Positions 11,231 to 22,033 of a stretch of DNA of 64,000 bases are shown here, piece by piece. Both the position numbers and the translations under genes were made by a program. The stretch is from Cyanophora paradoxa. Taxonomy: Eukaryota > Glaucocystophyceae > Cyanophorales > Cyanophoraceae. The stretch spans positions 485,517 through 549,516 of the forward strand of contig QPMI01000056.1 in assembly GCA_004431415.1 (NCBI GenBank), in the 5' to 3' direction. The notes beneath the pieces are model-generated. The model did no database searches and was not told where the DNA came from. It saw only the letters and a program-made list of their open reading frames with translations. Numbering within the stretch: position 1 is the stretch's first letter; each line of letters starts with the position of its first letter.

Positions 11231-12200
11231 CTAGCGGACGCGGACGAGCTCGACGTCGAAGACGATCGTCGCGTCGCGGTTCGTGTAGAGCACCGACCGC
11301 AGCCGCTGCCGCGCCGCGAACTGCCGGCGGCGTGGGCGGGGCGGAGGGTTGGGGCGGGAGGGGCGCGCGTCCTGCGGCCGCGGCTCGTCGTTCTCGGAGC
11401 GGTAGCCGAGGGCGGGGGGCACAACGATGCGGCGGACGCCCCCGGCCTTCATCCCCTCCAGGCCCTCCTCCAGGCCCGGCACGACCTGAGCGGGCGTTGG
11501 CTCGCGTTGCTCAGCGAGCGGCGGCTCGGGCCCGGGGCCGCCGTGGCGGGCCTCGCCGCTGCCGTAGGTGAAGGTGAAGGGGTCGGCCACTCCGTCCTGT
11601 CTCGAGGGCCGTCAGGCACGCGCCTGTGCTCTGCGGCGCCCTCCAGGGGCGGCGCGCCTTGGCGTGGTCCCCGGTGGAGTCCAGCTTGATCCCGTTGAAG
11701 CCTGAGGCCGTTTGGCGGCGGGTGGAGGGCGGCGGCGCGGCGGGGCGCGCCCTGCAGCCGGGAGAGGAACTGGATGGAGACGCGCGTGCCCGCCGCGGGA
11801 GCCTCCCCGCTCCCGACCTGTCGCGCGCGGCGCCGTCGGCCGCCGCGCAGGCCCGCGGCGCAGGCCGCGGCGCGTGCCGGCGCTGGCGGTGCGACGATAG
11901 GCGCGGCGCACGTCGATGTCGAAGTACTTGAGGCCGCTCTCCTTCCGCACGACCTTGCTCGGGTCGAAGCGCAGGCCCTGCGCGCCGCGCGCGCCGCGCC
12001 GCGCAGCAGATCGGCACGCGCCGCTGCATGCGGCACGGCACGCGCTGACCGCTAACCTTCAGCTTCTCCTCGAGGCGAGCTTCGAACTCCGTCGACAGCG
12101 CCAGGGCCGGCGCCGGCAGAGCGGCGACCAGGGCGAGGAACGCCCGGCGGGGGACGCTGGGCGCGGCCTCCCGCGCGGTATCCGCTTCGAATCGCCTCTA
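11231..12200 (-). CDS. FKBP-type peptidyl-prolyl isomerase, thylakoid lumen type
   Basis: The last exons read DPFTFTYGSG, VVPGLEEGLEGMKAGGVRR, IVVPPALGYRSEN and, at the C-terminus, RDATIVFDVELVRVR. This is the FKBP fold of prolyl cis-trans isomerases in the usual order. Upstream exons give KVVRKESGLKYFDIDV, GTRVSIQFLSRLQG and NGIKLDSTG, typical of the variant FKBPs of the thylakoid lumen. The first recognisable exon (from about 12197 down) reads PSVPRRAFLALVAALPAPALA, that is, twin arginine, hydrophobic core and an ALA cleavage site, as in Tat-dependent lumenal transit peptides. At least one intron appears to start with GC after LSRLQG. The extreme N-terminus (plastid targeting exon) is not resolved; an ATG at 12312 may begin it. 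Lumenal FKBPs usually assist photosystem assembly; whether this one is an active isomerase cannot be told. Confidence 0.82.
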
Positions 12201-12876
12201 CACTCGGGAACGGTCTCTGCTCGGCGTATGCGCGTAGCGCAAGGCGTGTGGGCTCACCTCGCAGCGGACGGACGGAAACGCTGGGCCACTCAACTTCCGA
12301 TCTCGGCGACATGCTGCGGGCTTGAAGACGATCCCGGCGAGCTGCTTACGCGCCCCAGCGCCGAGCCGCCCACGAAGGCCATTTTTTTGCGCGGCCGGGG
12401 GTATACGTTCCTAAGCCGCCTGGCCGCGGCGCGCCAGGCCGCCCCGTCCTGCCGAGGACCGTTGGCCGCACGCTATGTCAACCACGCCGGGAATCTCGCC
12501 GGCTCTCGCCGACGCGCCGTGCCTCCGATTCGAGCGTGCGCCTTGGCAAAACCCGAGCAGCAAAAGCCAGCGGCCGCTACCGAGGTTCGCAGAATCAACA
12601 TCGCATACTAGTCAGCGGTCCCTTGAGTTGCCCGCCGTTCGCTCACAAGGTCCGGAGCGATTTGCGATGGATGCCTCGTGCAGGGATCAACTTCGCTGAT
12701 TTTATACGGTTCGCTCCAACTCCGCTAGAGCCAGCCGAGTGCGGCCTGGCGCCGGGCCGGCCGCCGCGCGTACTCGCGGATTAGTGAGCCTGTGCGGTGA
12801 CATTGCACGCTGTCGTGCTTCGCCTCCCCGGCCGAAATCGATCTTCGGATCTCTTGACGCACGTGCAGGAGGGCAG

Positions 12877-14883
12877 CTGGCCGATTCGCGTTGCCACACG
12901 AACGCGGTGCACTTGCTGGACGACCTGCACATCTTCGACCTGCAGTCGCAGCAGTGGCGGGAGATCCGGCGGCCGCTGGTGGGCGAGTGGCCGCCGGCGC
13001 TGGTGGACGCTGCCGGCTGCGTGTTCGACGGGGCCCTCTTCGTGTGGGGCGGGATGGCCCTCGGTCCAACTTTTTGGTTCAACTTTTTGGTCCAAACGTT
13101 TTGGTCCAACGTTCAACTTCAGGTCCAAACCTCGGGGACGCGATGCTCACGGAGAACGAGGAGATGTGGCGCTTCGACCTCGAGCTCCTGCGCTGGGAGC
13201 AGGTCCCCTTCTCGCGCCGCGAGGCCCCCTGCGGGCGCGCCGCGCCCCTCGCCCTCCTCAACGGCGACCGCTGGATCGTCTTCGGCGGCTCCTGCGGGAG
13301 CGGGCGGCGGCCGCAGCTGCGGTGCTCTCTGAAGCTAGCTAGCTCTCTGATCCTGCTCAGCTCCGCGCAGCGATATGTGGAGCTTCAGCTTCGCGCGGCG
13401 CGCCTGGAGCGAGGTCCGCTGGCGCGGGGAGGGGCCCGAGGCCACGGAGGTGCCGCGCCCCCTCCGAGGCTCCTCCGCGCGCCGCGCTGAGGGGCCCCCG
13501 CGCAGGGGGCGGCGGGCTGGGTGAGCGAGGACGGGGCGCTGCTGGCCGTCTTCGGGGGCGCCCGCAACCTCGACGAGGCGACCGCCGTCCCCGTCGCCGA
13601 CGCCTGGCTCTTCTCCTTCCCCCGCCTCGCCTGGAGCCGCCTCCCCGTCTCGCCGGACCCGCACAAGTACCCCCCGGCGCGGGAAGACGCGGCGTTCGGG
13701 GTGGTGAACGGGCGCTGCGTGCTGCTGGGGGGCATGGGCGCCCACGAGGACTTCCTCTCCGACGCCTTCGAGTTCTCCTTCGACGCGGCGGCGGCGCTGG
13801 CGACGCTCGCACCGGGGCCGGCCGCCCTCGCCCTCGCCCTCGAGCGCGAGCGGCCGCACCAGCGGCCCGTCTGGCGGCCGCTGCGGCCCTCGAGCGGGGC
13901 GCCTTCGGCACGCGCGGGGGCCCGCATCGTGTCGCCGCCGCTGAGCCCCGGTGCGCTCCTCGTCGGGGGCCGCAACGTGGCGGGCGGCGCGTGGCAGGCC
14001 TTCACGGCGGACCTCTACTCGCTCTCCGTGCAGGAGCCGAGCCCGGCGGGGAGCGCGCCGCCTCGCGCCGCGCCTCCTCCTCCTCGCCCGTGCGGCCGCC
14101 GCCGCCGCTGCAGGCCCCCGCCTCGTTCCACGGGGCCCCCGCCTCGCCCTCCGCCTCGGCCTCGGGCTGCCTCAACCCGCCCTCCTTCCGCTCCCGCTCC
14201 ACCTCCCTCATCGTCTCTCGCCCCCCGGCCTCCCTCCCCGCCCTCACCTCCCCGCTGCCCCCGCGCACCCTCTCGCCCCCCTCCGCCCGCCCCGCCTCCT
14301 CCCGCGAGCTCTCGAGCCTCGCCCTGCCCGCCCCCGGCCCGGCCTCGGCCTCCGCCCCCTCCTCGAACGGCGCTGGCCTGCGCCCGCTGCTGCGGCCGCC
14401 CTCGCCGACGCCGGCCGGCGGCTCGGCGCGGGCGGGGCCCGTGGCGCTCTCGGTCTCCCCGCCGGCCGCCCTCTCCCCGCCGACCTCGAGGGGCCATCGC
14501 GGCGGCCGCCGCCGAGCTGCGCCGCCGCCTCGAGGCCGGCCCCGCCCCCACCCCGCCCTCCCCCGAGGCCGGCCCAATCCTCCCGGGCGGCCACCCCGCC
14601 GGCCCCCACCCCGCCCCCCGGCCGCAGTCGCCCGTGGGGCGGCGCTCTCTCTCGCCCTCGGGCTCGCAGCGGACGCACTCGGAGCCGACGCCGGCGCAGC
14701 AGCAGCACCGCGCGCAGGCGCACGCGGAGGCGCAGGGGCAGGGGAGGGGGTGCGGGGGTGGCGCTGCCGACGGACGAGCAGCTGCGGCGGCTGCCGCTGG
14801 CGGAGCTCGCGCGCCTCCAGCTCCGCGTCGCCGCCGCTCTCGCCGAGGCGGCCGCCGCCGCCCTGCGCGCCCCCGCCCCCTAG
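12877..14883 (+). CDS. Kelch-repeat protein with low-complexity C-terminal half
   Basis: Kelch blades are visible as LLDDLHIFDLQSQQWREI, GCVFDGALFVWGGM, MWRFDLELLRWEQV, GDRWIVFGGSCGSG, LLAVFGGARNLDEA, DAWLFSFPRLAWSRL, GRCVLLGGMGAHEDF and GALLVGGRNVAGG. These carry the GG and downstream W of a beta-propeller used for protein binding. After the propeller comes a Ser/Pro/Ala-rich region of some 200 residues. The end is a short helical segment, TDEQLRRLPLAELARLQLRV, stopping at 14883. The gene begins before 12877, since the first visible blade is incomplete; I could not place the start exon. The function is not predictable beyond a scaffold or adaptor. It is convergent with the HDAC gene. Confidence 0.75.
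13064..13122 (+). repeat. Short intron built of a GTCCAACTTTTTG-type repeat
   Basis: This GT...AG interval interrupts the kelch blade after FVWGGMAL. It consists of four diverged copies of a GTCCAAC-TTTTT word (GTCCAACTTTTTGGTTCAAC and so on), ending in TTCAG. It is T-rich in an otherwise C/G-dominated gene, and the sequence after the acceptor again begins GTCCAAAC. The join restores an open kelch frame. This is an intron made from a microsatellite-like expansion. Confidence 0.6.
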
Positions 14884-15039
14884 CGCCACCCGCCCCAGCC
14901 CGCCCCTGCCGCCCCCAAGAACGCAACGCATTGCAACGCATTTCGACTACGGTCCTACTGGGAAGAAGCTGAGGGGGCGCCGCCAGGGGCCCCGCGCAGG
15001 GGCCCCGGCCTCTGCGGCTCCTAAAGCCGGCGAGCGGCC

Positions 15040-17676
15040 CTACTGCGGGGTGGTGTCCATTGGCGACGGCTCCGCGGGAGCCGGCGCTGGGGCCGGGGCG
15101 GCCGCGGGCGCCGGCGCGGGGCGCCGGGGCCGGGGGCGGCGCGGGGGCCGGCACGGGCGGGCGGGGCCAGGGACAGCCCCCGGCAGGGGCATCGCCGGCT
15201 GCGCGGGGGCGGGGATGGGGACCTGGGGGACGGGGGGACGGGGCGGGAGCGGGGCCACGGGGCCGCGGGGGCGGGCGGGCAGGCGGGCCAGGCGGGACGA
15301 TGGCGCCGGGGCGGCGGGGGCGGCGGCGGGGCTGCGGGAGATGGCGATCGGGGCGGGGCCGGGGCGGGCGGGGCGGGGGCGGGCGGGGCCGGGGCGGGCC
15401 CGGCGGCGATCGGCTGGTTGGTGATCATGCTCATCTTGGGGAGGGCGGCGCTGGGGTGGACGCCGGCCTCCGGGCCGGCACGCCCGGCGCGAGCAGCGTC
15501 GCCCCCGCGGGGAGGCCCCGGCCCGCGGCGCCATCGCCGGCGGCATCGGCATCATCGGCGGCATCGGCGGCGCCCCGGGCTGCGGCTTCAGCGGCGGCGG
15601 CTGCATGCCGGGCGCCGCGCCGGGGGCCGGCGCCATCGGCGGCCGCACGGGCGCCGCCCCGGGGATCGTGACTGCCTCCGAGGGCCCGGGGGCGCCGCCG
15701 GCCGGGGCAGGAACGGGCTGCGCGGCGGCGTGAGCTTACAGCTGACAGCGGAGACGGGGGCAGGGGGCAGGGCGGACGGCGTTGGGGTTGGCGGCGGCGG
15801 CGGCGGCGCGGCGCTTGCGGTGGAAGGCGTCGATGCTGTCCTCGTCCTCCTCGTCGCTGTCCGTGTCGGCGGCCGTCGAGCCGCCCTTCTTGGGGCGGGG
15901 CCCGTCGGCCCCCTGGTTGTCCTCCACGTCCGACCCGTCCAGCTCCCCCTCCCGCCGCACGTGCCGGTCCTTGTCCCGCTCTGCCGCCCCCCAGGGGCCC
16001 CTCAGGCGACGCGGAGGGCAGGGGAGGCGGGCGGGGCAGGGCGGGGCGCGCACGGGAGATGCGGACGTCGGGGTCGCGGCGGTCGTCGTCGTTCTCGAAG
16101 CGGAGCGAGTCGGGGGGGACGTCGTGGAAGGCGACGGAGGGCGCCGGCTCGATGTTGCGCAGCTGCTCGAGCAGCTTGATCCGGCACTTCTCCAGGTACT
16201 CCTTCCCGTTCAGGTTCTCCATGTTGGAGGCGGGGACGTGCAGCGTGTAGGTGGGCCCGTAGAAGTAGTAGTAGTCGTTGTAGGGGAGCTGGTCGGGGAG
16301 GTCGATGCCGAGGGCGATGGCGGTCTCGTTGGTCCAGCAGCGGGAGACGTTGCGCATGGTGTAGCCGCCGCCGCCGAGCATGAGAGTGGGCACGTTGAAG
16401 GAGCGCACGAAGCGGGCCGCCTCGGCGTGGCCCCGCAGGGAGAGGTTGAAGGAGCCGAGGCGGTCCCCCGAGAGCGAGTCCGCCCCGCACTGCAGCACCA
16501 CCGCCCCCGGCCGGTACCGCTCCATGATCGCCGTGATGATCTGCGCCCCGCGCCTCGGCCCCCGCCCTCCCCGCCCCCGCGAGGGGCCCGCTGGGCCGGG
16601 CTCAGCGGGCGCACGGGCTTGAAGTTCTCGAGGAAGGAGTCGTCGTCCAGGCCATCGTTGAGCGGGAAGTTCACCGCCGTGTTCTTGCCCTTGCCGTACC
16701 CCACGTCCTGCGCGAGCCTCAGCGGCGGCGGGGGGCGGGCGGCCGGCGGGGGGGCGGGGCCGGCGCACGAGGAGGTGGCCGGTGCCCGGGAAGTAGTCGC
16801 CGAACTTGTGGAAGGAGCAGGTCATGACGCGGTCCGTGCAGTAGAAGGCCTCCTCCACGCCGTCCCCGTGGTGGATGTCGATGTCGATGTACAGCACCCG
16901 CTGGTGGTACCTGCCACCGCCGGCCCCCGGTTGGGGCGCCGGCGCGCGCGCGCGGCCGAACGAAGCAGAGCGCACTTGAGCAGCTCGAGGATGGAGAGGA
17001 CGATGTCGTTCACGTAGCAGAAGCTGCGGGGGGCGGCTCGGAGGGGCGGCGGATCAAATGCGCGGAAGCGGCGCGGGCGCACCCCGAGGCCTCGCTCTTC
17101 TTGGCGTGGTGGCGGCCGCCGGCCCAGTTGATGCAGATGTCCGCCTGCTGCTGGTTGAGCTTCACCGCCCCAGCTGCCCCGCGCCGTCAGCCGCGCGGCG
17201 CGCTGGCGTCCCGCGAAGGTACCGATGGAGCCGCCGGCGGAGATCTGATTGAACTCGTACAGCCCGTCGAAGATCGGGTTATCGAAGTTCACGTTGACTG
17301 CGAGCCGAGTCGTTTGGCGGGAGCGGAGAGAAGCCGAGGGCGCGGCCGGACGCACAGCGCTGCAGGGCGGCCTGGTGCTCCTGCGCGGTTTCAGGCGTGA
17401 CGTGCTTCATGAATTGAATGTAGTCGTCCGCGTGGAAGCGGGTGAGTTCGTTGTCGGACGCGTAGTGCGGGCGCTGTCGGGGGCAGGTCAAGGAACTGCT
17501 CGAAACGCTTCATCGCGGCTGCTCTGGGCGCGGGATAACGCAACAAGCCCCACGCGGTACGCGGCTTGCGCAAAGGATACGACAATTTCCATGTGATCGA
17601 GCACGCCGTAGTTGTGGAGCAGGTTGTGGACCATGCGCACAATGTGCGGCTTGTGAGGGTGGCCCGGTCCGAAATA
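15040..17676 (-). CDS. Class I histone deacetylase (RPD3/HDAC1 type)
   Basis: Exons read in order: [176 protein letters not shown]. The zinc ligands (DIDIHH, GADSL), the GRHH histidine pair and the catalytic tyrosine in GGGGYT are all present, so an active nuclear zinc-dependent lysine deacetylase is expected. After [18 protein letters not shown] the tail has an acidic stretch ([11 protein letters not shown]), then a Pro/Met/Ala-rich extension ending [10 protein letters not shown] at 15040, longer than the usual tail. The splice from NPNA into [11 protein letters not shown] is inferred. The first exon upstream of 17676 is not resolved. The gene is divergent from the TRIM-like gene. Confidence 0.92.
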
Positions 17677-18246
17677 AACTGCACGAGGAAGCCGGCGCGA
17701 TTAGAGGCCGGCGTGTGGACGGAGGCGCGAGGCACGCACAGTTCCCGACATCGGGCTACGAAGCGAGGCGCAGAATCGAACCGAAGAAAGAGGTCAGCGT
17801 CTCCAGAGGGCGACGCGCAGCTGGGGGCGTGGAGCGACGCGCACGTTGTAAAAGTAGCTAACTCGCCGGTCGGGCATTGCGATCTCTTGTCACCGAGGCG
17901 ACTGTACGCGTGTTTCGTGGCGTCGTTTCCACCTAGCGCGAGCCCGCCTTTCCTGGCTTTTCGCGCTGTGTACCCCAGGCTGCGGGGAAAAGGTGTACCC
18001 CAACGTCGAGGAAAAGGGCCACGACAAAGGTCTACAGCGCACGCACAGCGCAAGCTGCGCAACCGAGACCCCTGCAGCGTGTTGAGTATATCGGCGCGGG
18101 AAGCGCTGGGTGCATCGTGGGTACCTGCGACCTGGTGAACAATGTCTCGGCAAAGCATGGGCGCGCATCATCAGCTGTAGAATAGCTTCGGCGGAAGCGC
18201 CCAGCGCAACCCCACCCCCGACCTCCATGCCAACTCTGCCCGCGCG

Positions 18247-20305
18247 ATGACAGCTACAACGCGAACTGCAGAAGAGAAGCTAAAGGTGCGCGACTCAGAG
18301 TGACGGCGGCGGTCAGAGTTCTCTTGCAGTCTAGTGCTAACGGGGCTGAACACCTGGGTCCCGCGACGTGCTCCCCCCGCACGGATACGGTGGCGGGGAT
18401 CGCAGCGCTCGCGGCTACCGGAGCGGCGTGGGAGATCGCCCGGGGTCGGCGTCGGGCTGAGGCGGGGCGGCGCAGGAGGTGCTGGAGGAGCTGACCTGCC
18501 CGATCTGCCTCGAGTTCTTCGTCGAGCCGCGGCTCCTGCCCTGCTCCCACACCTTCTGGTCCGCCCGCCCCACCTCGAGCCGCAGCCCGGCGCGGCTGAG
18601 CTGAGCGCGCTTCTCCCAGCTACGGGTGCATGCGGGGGCTCGTGAGGAGCCAGCACGTGAAGTGCCCGACGTGCCGGAAGGTGACGCTGCTCCAGGAGGA
18701 GGGCATCCGCTGCCTTCCGCGCAACCGCGCCCTCAGCAACATCGTCGCCAAGATCCGCGACAACCACCCCGAGCACTGCTGTCCGCCCCGCCCCCGCCCG
18801 CCCCCCGCCCCGCCCCGAGCCGGGCTGAGCGGGGCCTGCAGCGGGGTGCCGGGACCTGCTGGCGACCGTCTCGTGCCAGGCGTGCGGGGGCAAGTTCTAC
18901 TGCGACGAGTGCGCGGCGAAGGCGCACGCGCGGCTCGCCCCCACGGCGCCCCCGCACCCCCTGGAGAGGGTCCCGCCGCCCCCGCGCCGCGACGGCCGCT
19001 CCGCCGCCGACGCCGCCGCCCTCCGCGCGAGCTACAAGTGCCGTGCGCGCCGCCCGCCCCCCCGCCCGGCGCGGGGCGCTCGGGCGGCGGGGGCTGACGG
19101 GGGCGCAGCGGTGCACAGCTACAAGGAGGTGCGCTTCTACTGCCTGACGGACGGGGCGTCGGTGTGCAAGCACTGCATCCTCAAGGGGGACCACCTCGGC
19201 CACCGCTACGTGCTCCTCAAGGAGGGGGCCATGCGCGCCCGCACGGCCCTCTACGCGGCGATCAAGGGCGCGCAGGGCCTCGTCGCGAGGCTCGAGGAGT
19301 CCTCCCGCGCCCTCCGCTCCGCCCTCCTCGGCGAGGACGCCGCCTCCGCCCCGGACGCCCTGCCGCCGCCGCCGGCGGAGAGCGGGGAGGGGCCGGGCGG
19401 GGGCCGGGGCCGGGGCCGGGAGCTGCTGTGCCGGGCCCGGGAGGTGCGGGCGGACGTGGAGGGGGGGGTGATGGAGGCGGAGCGGGTGATCCGGGAGGGG
19501 GACTGCCTCTCGATCATCCACATGCGGGAGGACTTCGACGCCCTCCTCGCCTCCCTCCGCCCCGACGCCCTCCTCGCCGACGCCACACACTTCCTCGCCC
19601 CGGCCCCCGCCCCCGCCCCCTCCGACGCCCCCGCCCCGCCCCCCTCCCCGCACCCCCTCCCCGCACGCCCCGCCCTCCCCGGCCGCCGCGGCGGGGTCCG
19701 CCGGGGCGAGGAGCCGGACGCCGACGCCACCGGAGGGGTGGCGCTGGGGCGGGCGTCGGCGGTGCTGGCGGTGGCGCTGCAGCGCGTGGCCTCCGCGGGG
19801 TCCCTCTCCGAGCGCGACCGCGACCCCGAGGCGCCCCGCCGCCCGCCCCCGTCCCGCGAGCCTGACCGCCCCGCCCACCCCCACGAGCGCCCCCCCCTCG
19901 CCCTCCCCGCCCTCAACTCGCCCGCCTCGGCGCCGGCGGTCGAGCGGCCGCGGGGTCGGCGCACGCGGCGGCGATCCTGGCGCGGGGCGCGGGCGGGAGC
20001 TGCAGCGCTCCCTCTCGCAGAGCCCGCGGCACCAGCGGCCCTCGGGCACCGACTCGGACGCCGCGCCGGGCGAGGACGACGCGCCGCCGGGGCTGGCGCC
20101 CCCGCGCGGCCTCCGCGGCGGCCTGCAGGCGACCCTCGCGCCCGAGGCGGAGGGCGACGAGGGGCGCGCCTCGGCCTCGGCCTCGGGGCGCGGCTCCTCG
20201 CCCTCGCCGGTCCCCAGCATCGTCGCCGAGCTGCGCCGCCTCGGCACGCACCCCGTCTCCTCTCCCAACCTCGGCCTCCCCCACGCCTTCTCCGCCCCCC
20301 GCTAG
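18247..20305 (+). CDS. TRIM-like RING, B-box, coiled-coil protein
   Basis: Exon 1 (18247-18285) encodes MTATTRTAEEKLK and joins in phase to 18476. The RING finger then reads ELTCPICLEFFVEP, LLPCSHTFCYGCM and KCPTCRK, a C3HC4 pattern completed only after splicing. A first B-box-like zinc site follows (CQACGGKFYCDECAAKAH). The second B-box reads CPVHSYKEVRFYCLTDGA, CKHCILKGDHLGH. Next is a helical region with AIKGAQGLVARLEESSRALR (coiled-coil like), then a Pro/Ala-rich tail ending PNLGLPHAFSAPR at 20305. Near 19950-19990 the frame must shift by an unrecognised intron or indel to reach that tail. The RING-B-box-coiled-coil order is that of TRIM E3 ubiquitin ligases; ligase activity is inferred. 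No PRY/SPRY or NHL domain is seen. Confidence 0.82.
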
Positions 20306-22033
20306 CACCCGCCCCCTCCCCCGCTTTTTCTCGTGACCTCGTCACCCCAGAATATTCATGCATCCGTCAAATTTGTTCTAGTAATGCGCGGTTCTCGTCT
20401 TTGTAGATGCCGTGGCTTCCAGCCTGCCAGCGCTAGCGCCGGCGCCAGCTGCAGCGCCCGCCGTTTTTGGCGCCCGCCGCGCCGGCTTCTTTGAAATTCG
20501 TATTATATGCTTTTAGATACATAGCTAGAGTTTCAATACATCCAATATCCAGCCTCCGGGCGCGCCGCGCCGGACGCCCCTGCATGTGTGCGCTTAAAGC
20601 TTCGCACTTCGATCGCGAGTTCGAAACGGCGCCATGCCATGATCATATGCATGATGCCTCCCGATCCCGATCGATCTCTTTGATTTGATCTCTTAAAAGG
20701 TTCAACGGTTAACCGTACATGGCCGATGCATATGGTACGGGGGCGGCCCGGCGGGAGGGAAGGACGGAAACGCATTAAATATAGAAGCGATAGCGCATTT
20801 TACGTGCACATCGCGATCGATCAATCATTTGCAAAATAAAACTATTGATATTCGCGATCGAGGCGAATTAGATCGCGAAACACGTTTGATCCAATTAATT
20901 AGAAGTTATAATTAAAGCGCATTTCGCCAATGGGCACTAAAAATCGCCCGCGGCCGATAAGTTAAAGCGCCCGCGGCCCGGGCGAGAATTAAAATGCTGA
21001 TTATGAGATGATCATGATCATGCCGCGGCAGGCCGGCCGGCCGCGGGCCGGGGCGCCCGCGGCTGAGAAATTAAATGCTGAGATGACGTCGACGGTGCAG
21101 CACATGCAGCTGCAGGCGCCGGGTGGGGTACATATATATCTAGAAACTTGCGAGGCGACGTCGACTGCGGCTGCAGCTGGAGCTGCGAGAGATGCAAACG
21201 CGCTCGCACGACCGTGGTCGCCGTCCGGATGACGATGCAGAGAGCGATCGCGAGTGGGGTGCGTCGACTCAAATTTCTCCGGGATCGATATCCTGTCAAA
21301 TTCATGGCGAGCGCGCGCCCCGGCCCCGCGCGCGCGCCGCGGCGCGTTGCATGCATGTTAACTAGCTATAGACATCCCATATTTTGGGCGTTTGGATCAT
21401 CTAGCCGGGGAAAACAGTGCACGTGATCATGACCGGTCGCGCGTCGCAGAAATTGATCGCGCTGATCCCGACGTCGCCGCGGCTTCGAGCTGCCTTCCGC
21501 AAGCACGATCGCGACCGCGGCGCGCCGCTGCAGTCCGAGCATTGAGCAGAATGGAGGAGGCGATGCGCGATGTCGACGAGGAGAGTGCACCCGAAAACCC
21601 AGATTTGACGTCGACTTCGAATTCGCGCTCGAAACGGCGCCATGCGCATGCCCCTCCGGCTCCGACGTCGACGTCGGCGACGCAAGAAGGAGACGCACCA
21701 GGTATCAGCGCTGATTACCCGCGATTGCGATGGCCATGGGCTCCCTCGAATATTAAATATTGCAATCCGCGCATGCATGTGCGCAGGAGTTTTGATTTCT
21801 AGATCTGATTGCAAGCGGGCGCGAAGGGCGTCGACGTCCGCGAATTCGAATTCGAATTCGACGCCGGCCTCATCATATTCGAATTTCACCCACGATTTCG
21901 ACATCGATCGCGATCGGGAAGCCGCTGCCGATCTAGATGCCGAGCCGGATCCGGAGCTCGAGGACTACGATCGCTCGCGATCGGGTACGCCTTGAATATT
22001 CATGATTGAAGAATCGATTATTCACCATCAATC
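20306..22033. other. Intergenic DNA saturated with short palindromes
   Basis: About 1.7 kb hold no recognised gene. Long runs consist of overlapping self-complementary words: GATCATGATCATG (21007), GGCCGGCCGGCC (21033), CGATCGCGATCG-like words (20810-20880), GAATTCGAATTCGAATTCG (21841). The composition swings between AT-rich and GC-rich patches. Small open frames at 21548-21800 and 21809-22009 follow these palindromes and are probably by-products. Confidence 0.5.

Noticed and set aside
13335-15670. Many long Arg/Pro/Ala-rich frames opposite the kelch and HDAC genes
   Set aside because: They overlap exons carrying clear family motifs in another frame, and result from the high GC content.
20400-22030. 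tRNA or other structured RNA genes suggested by frequent hairpins
   Set aside because: The hairpins are short chained palindromes without the A/B-box or cloverleaf spacing of a tRNA.
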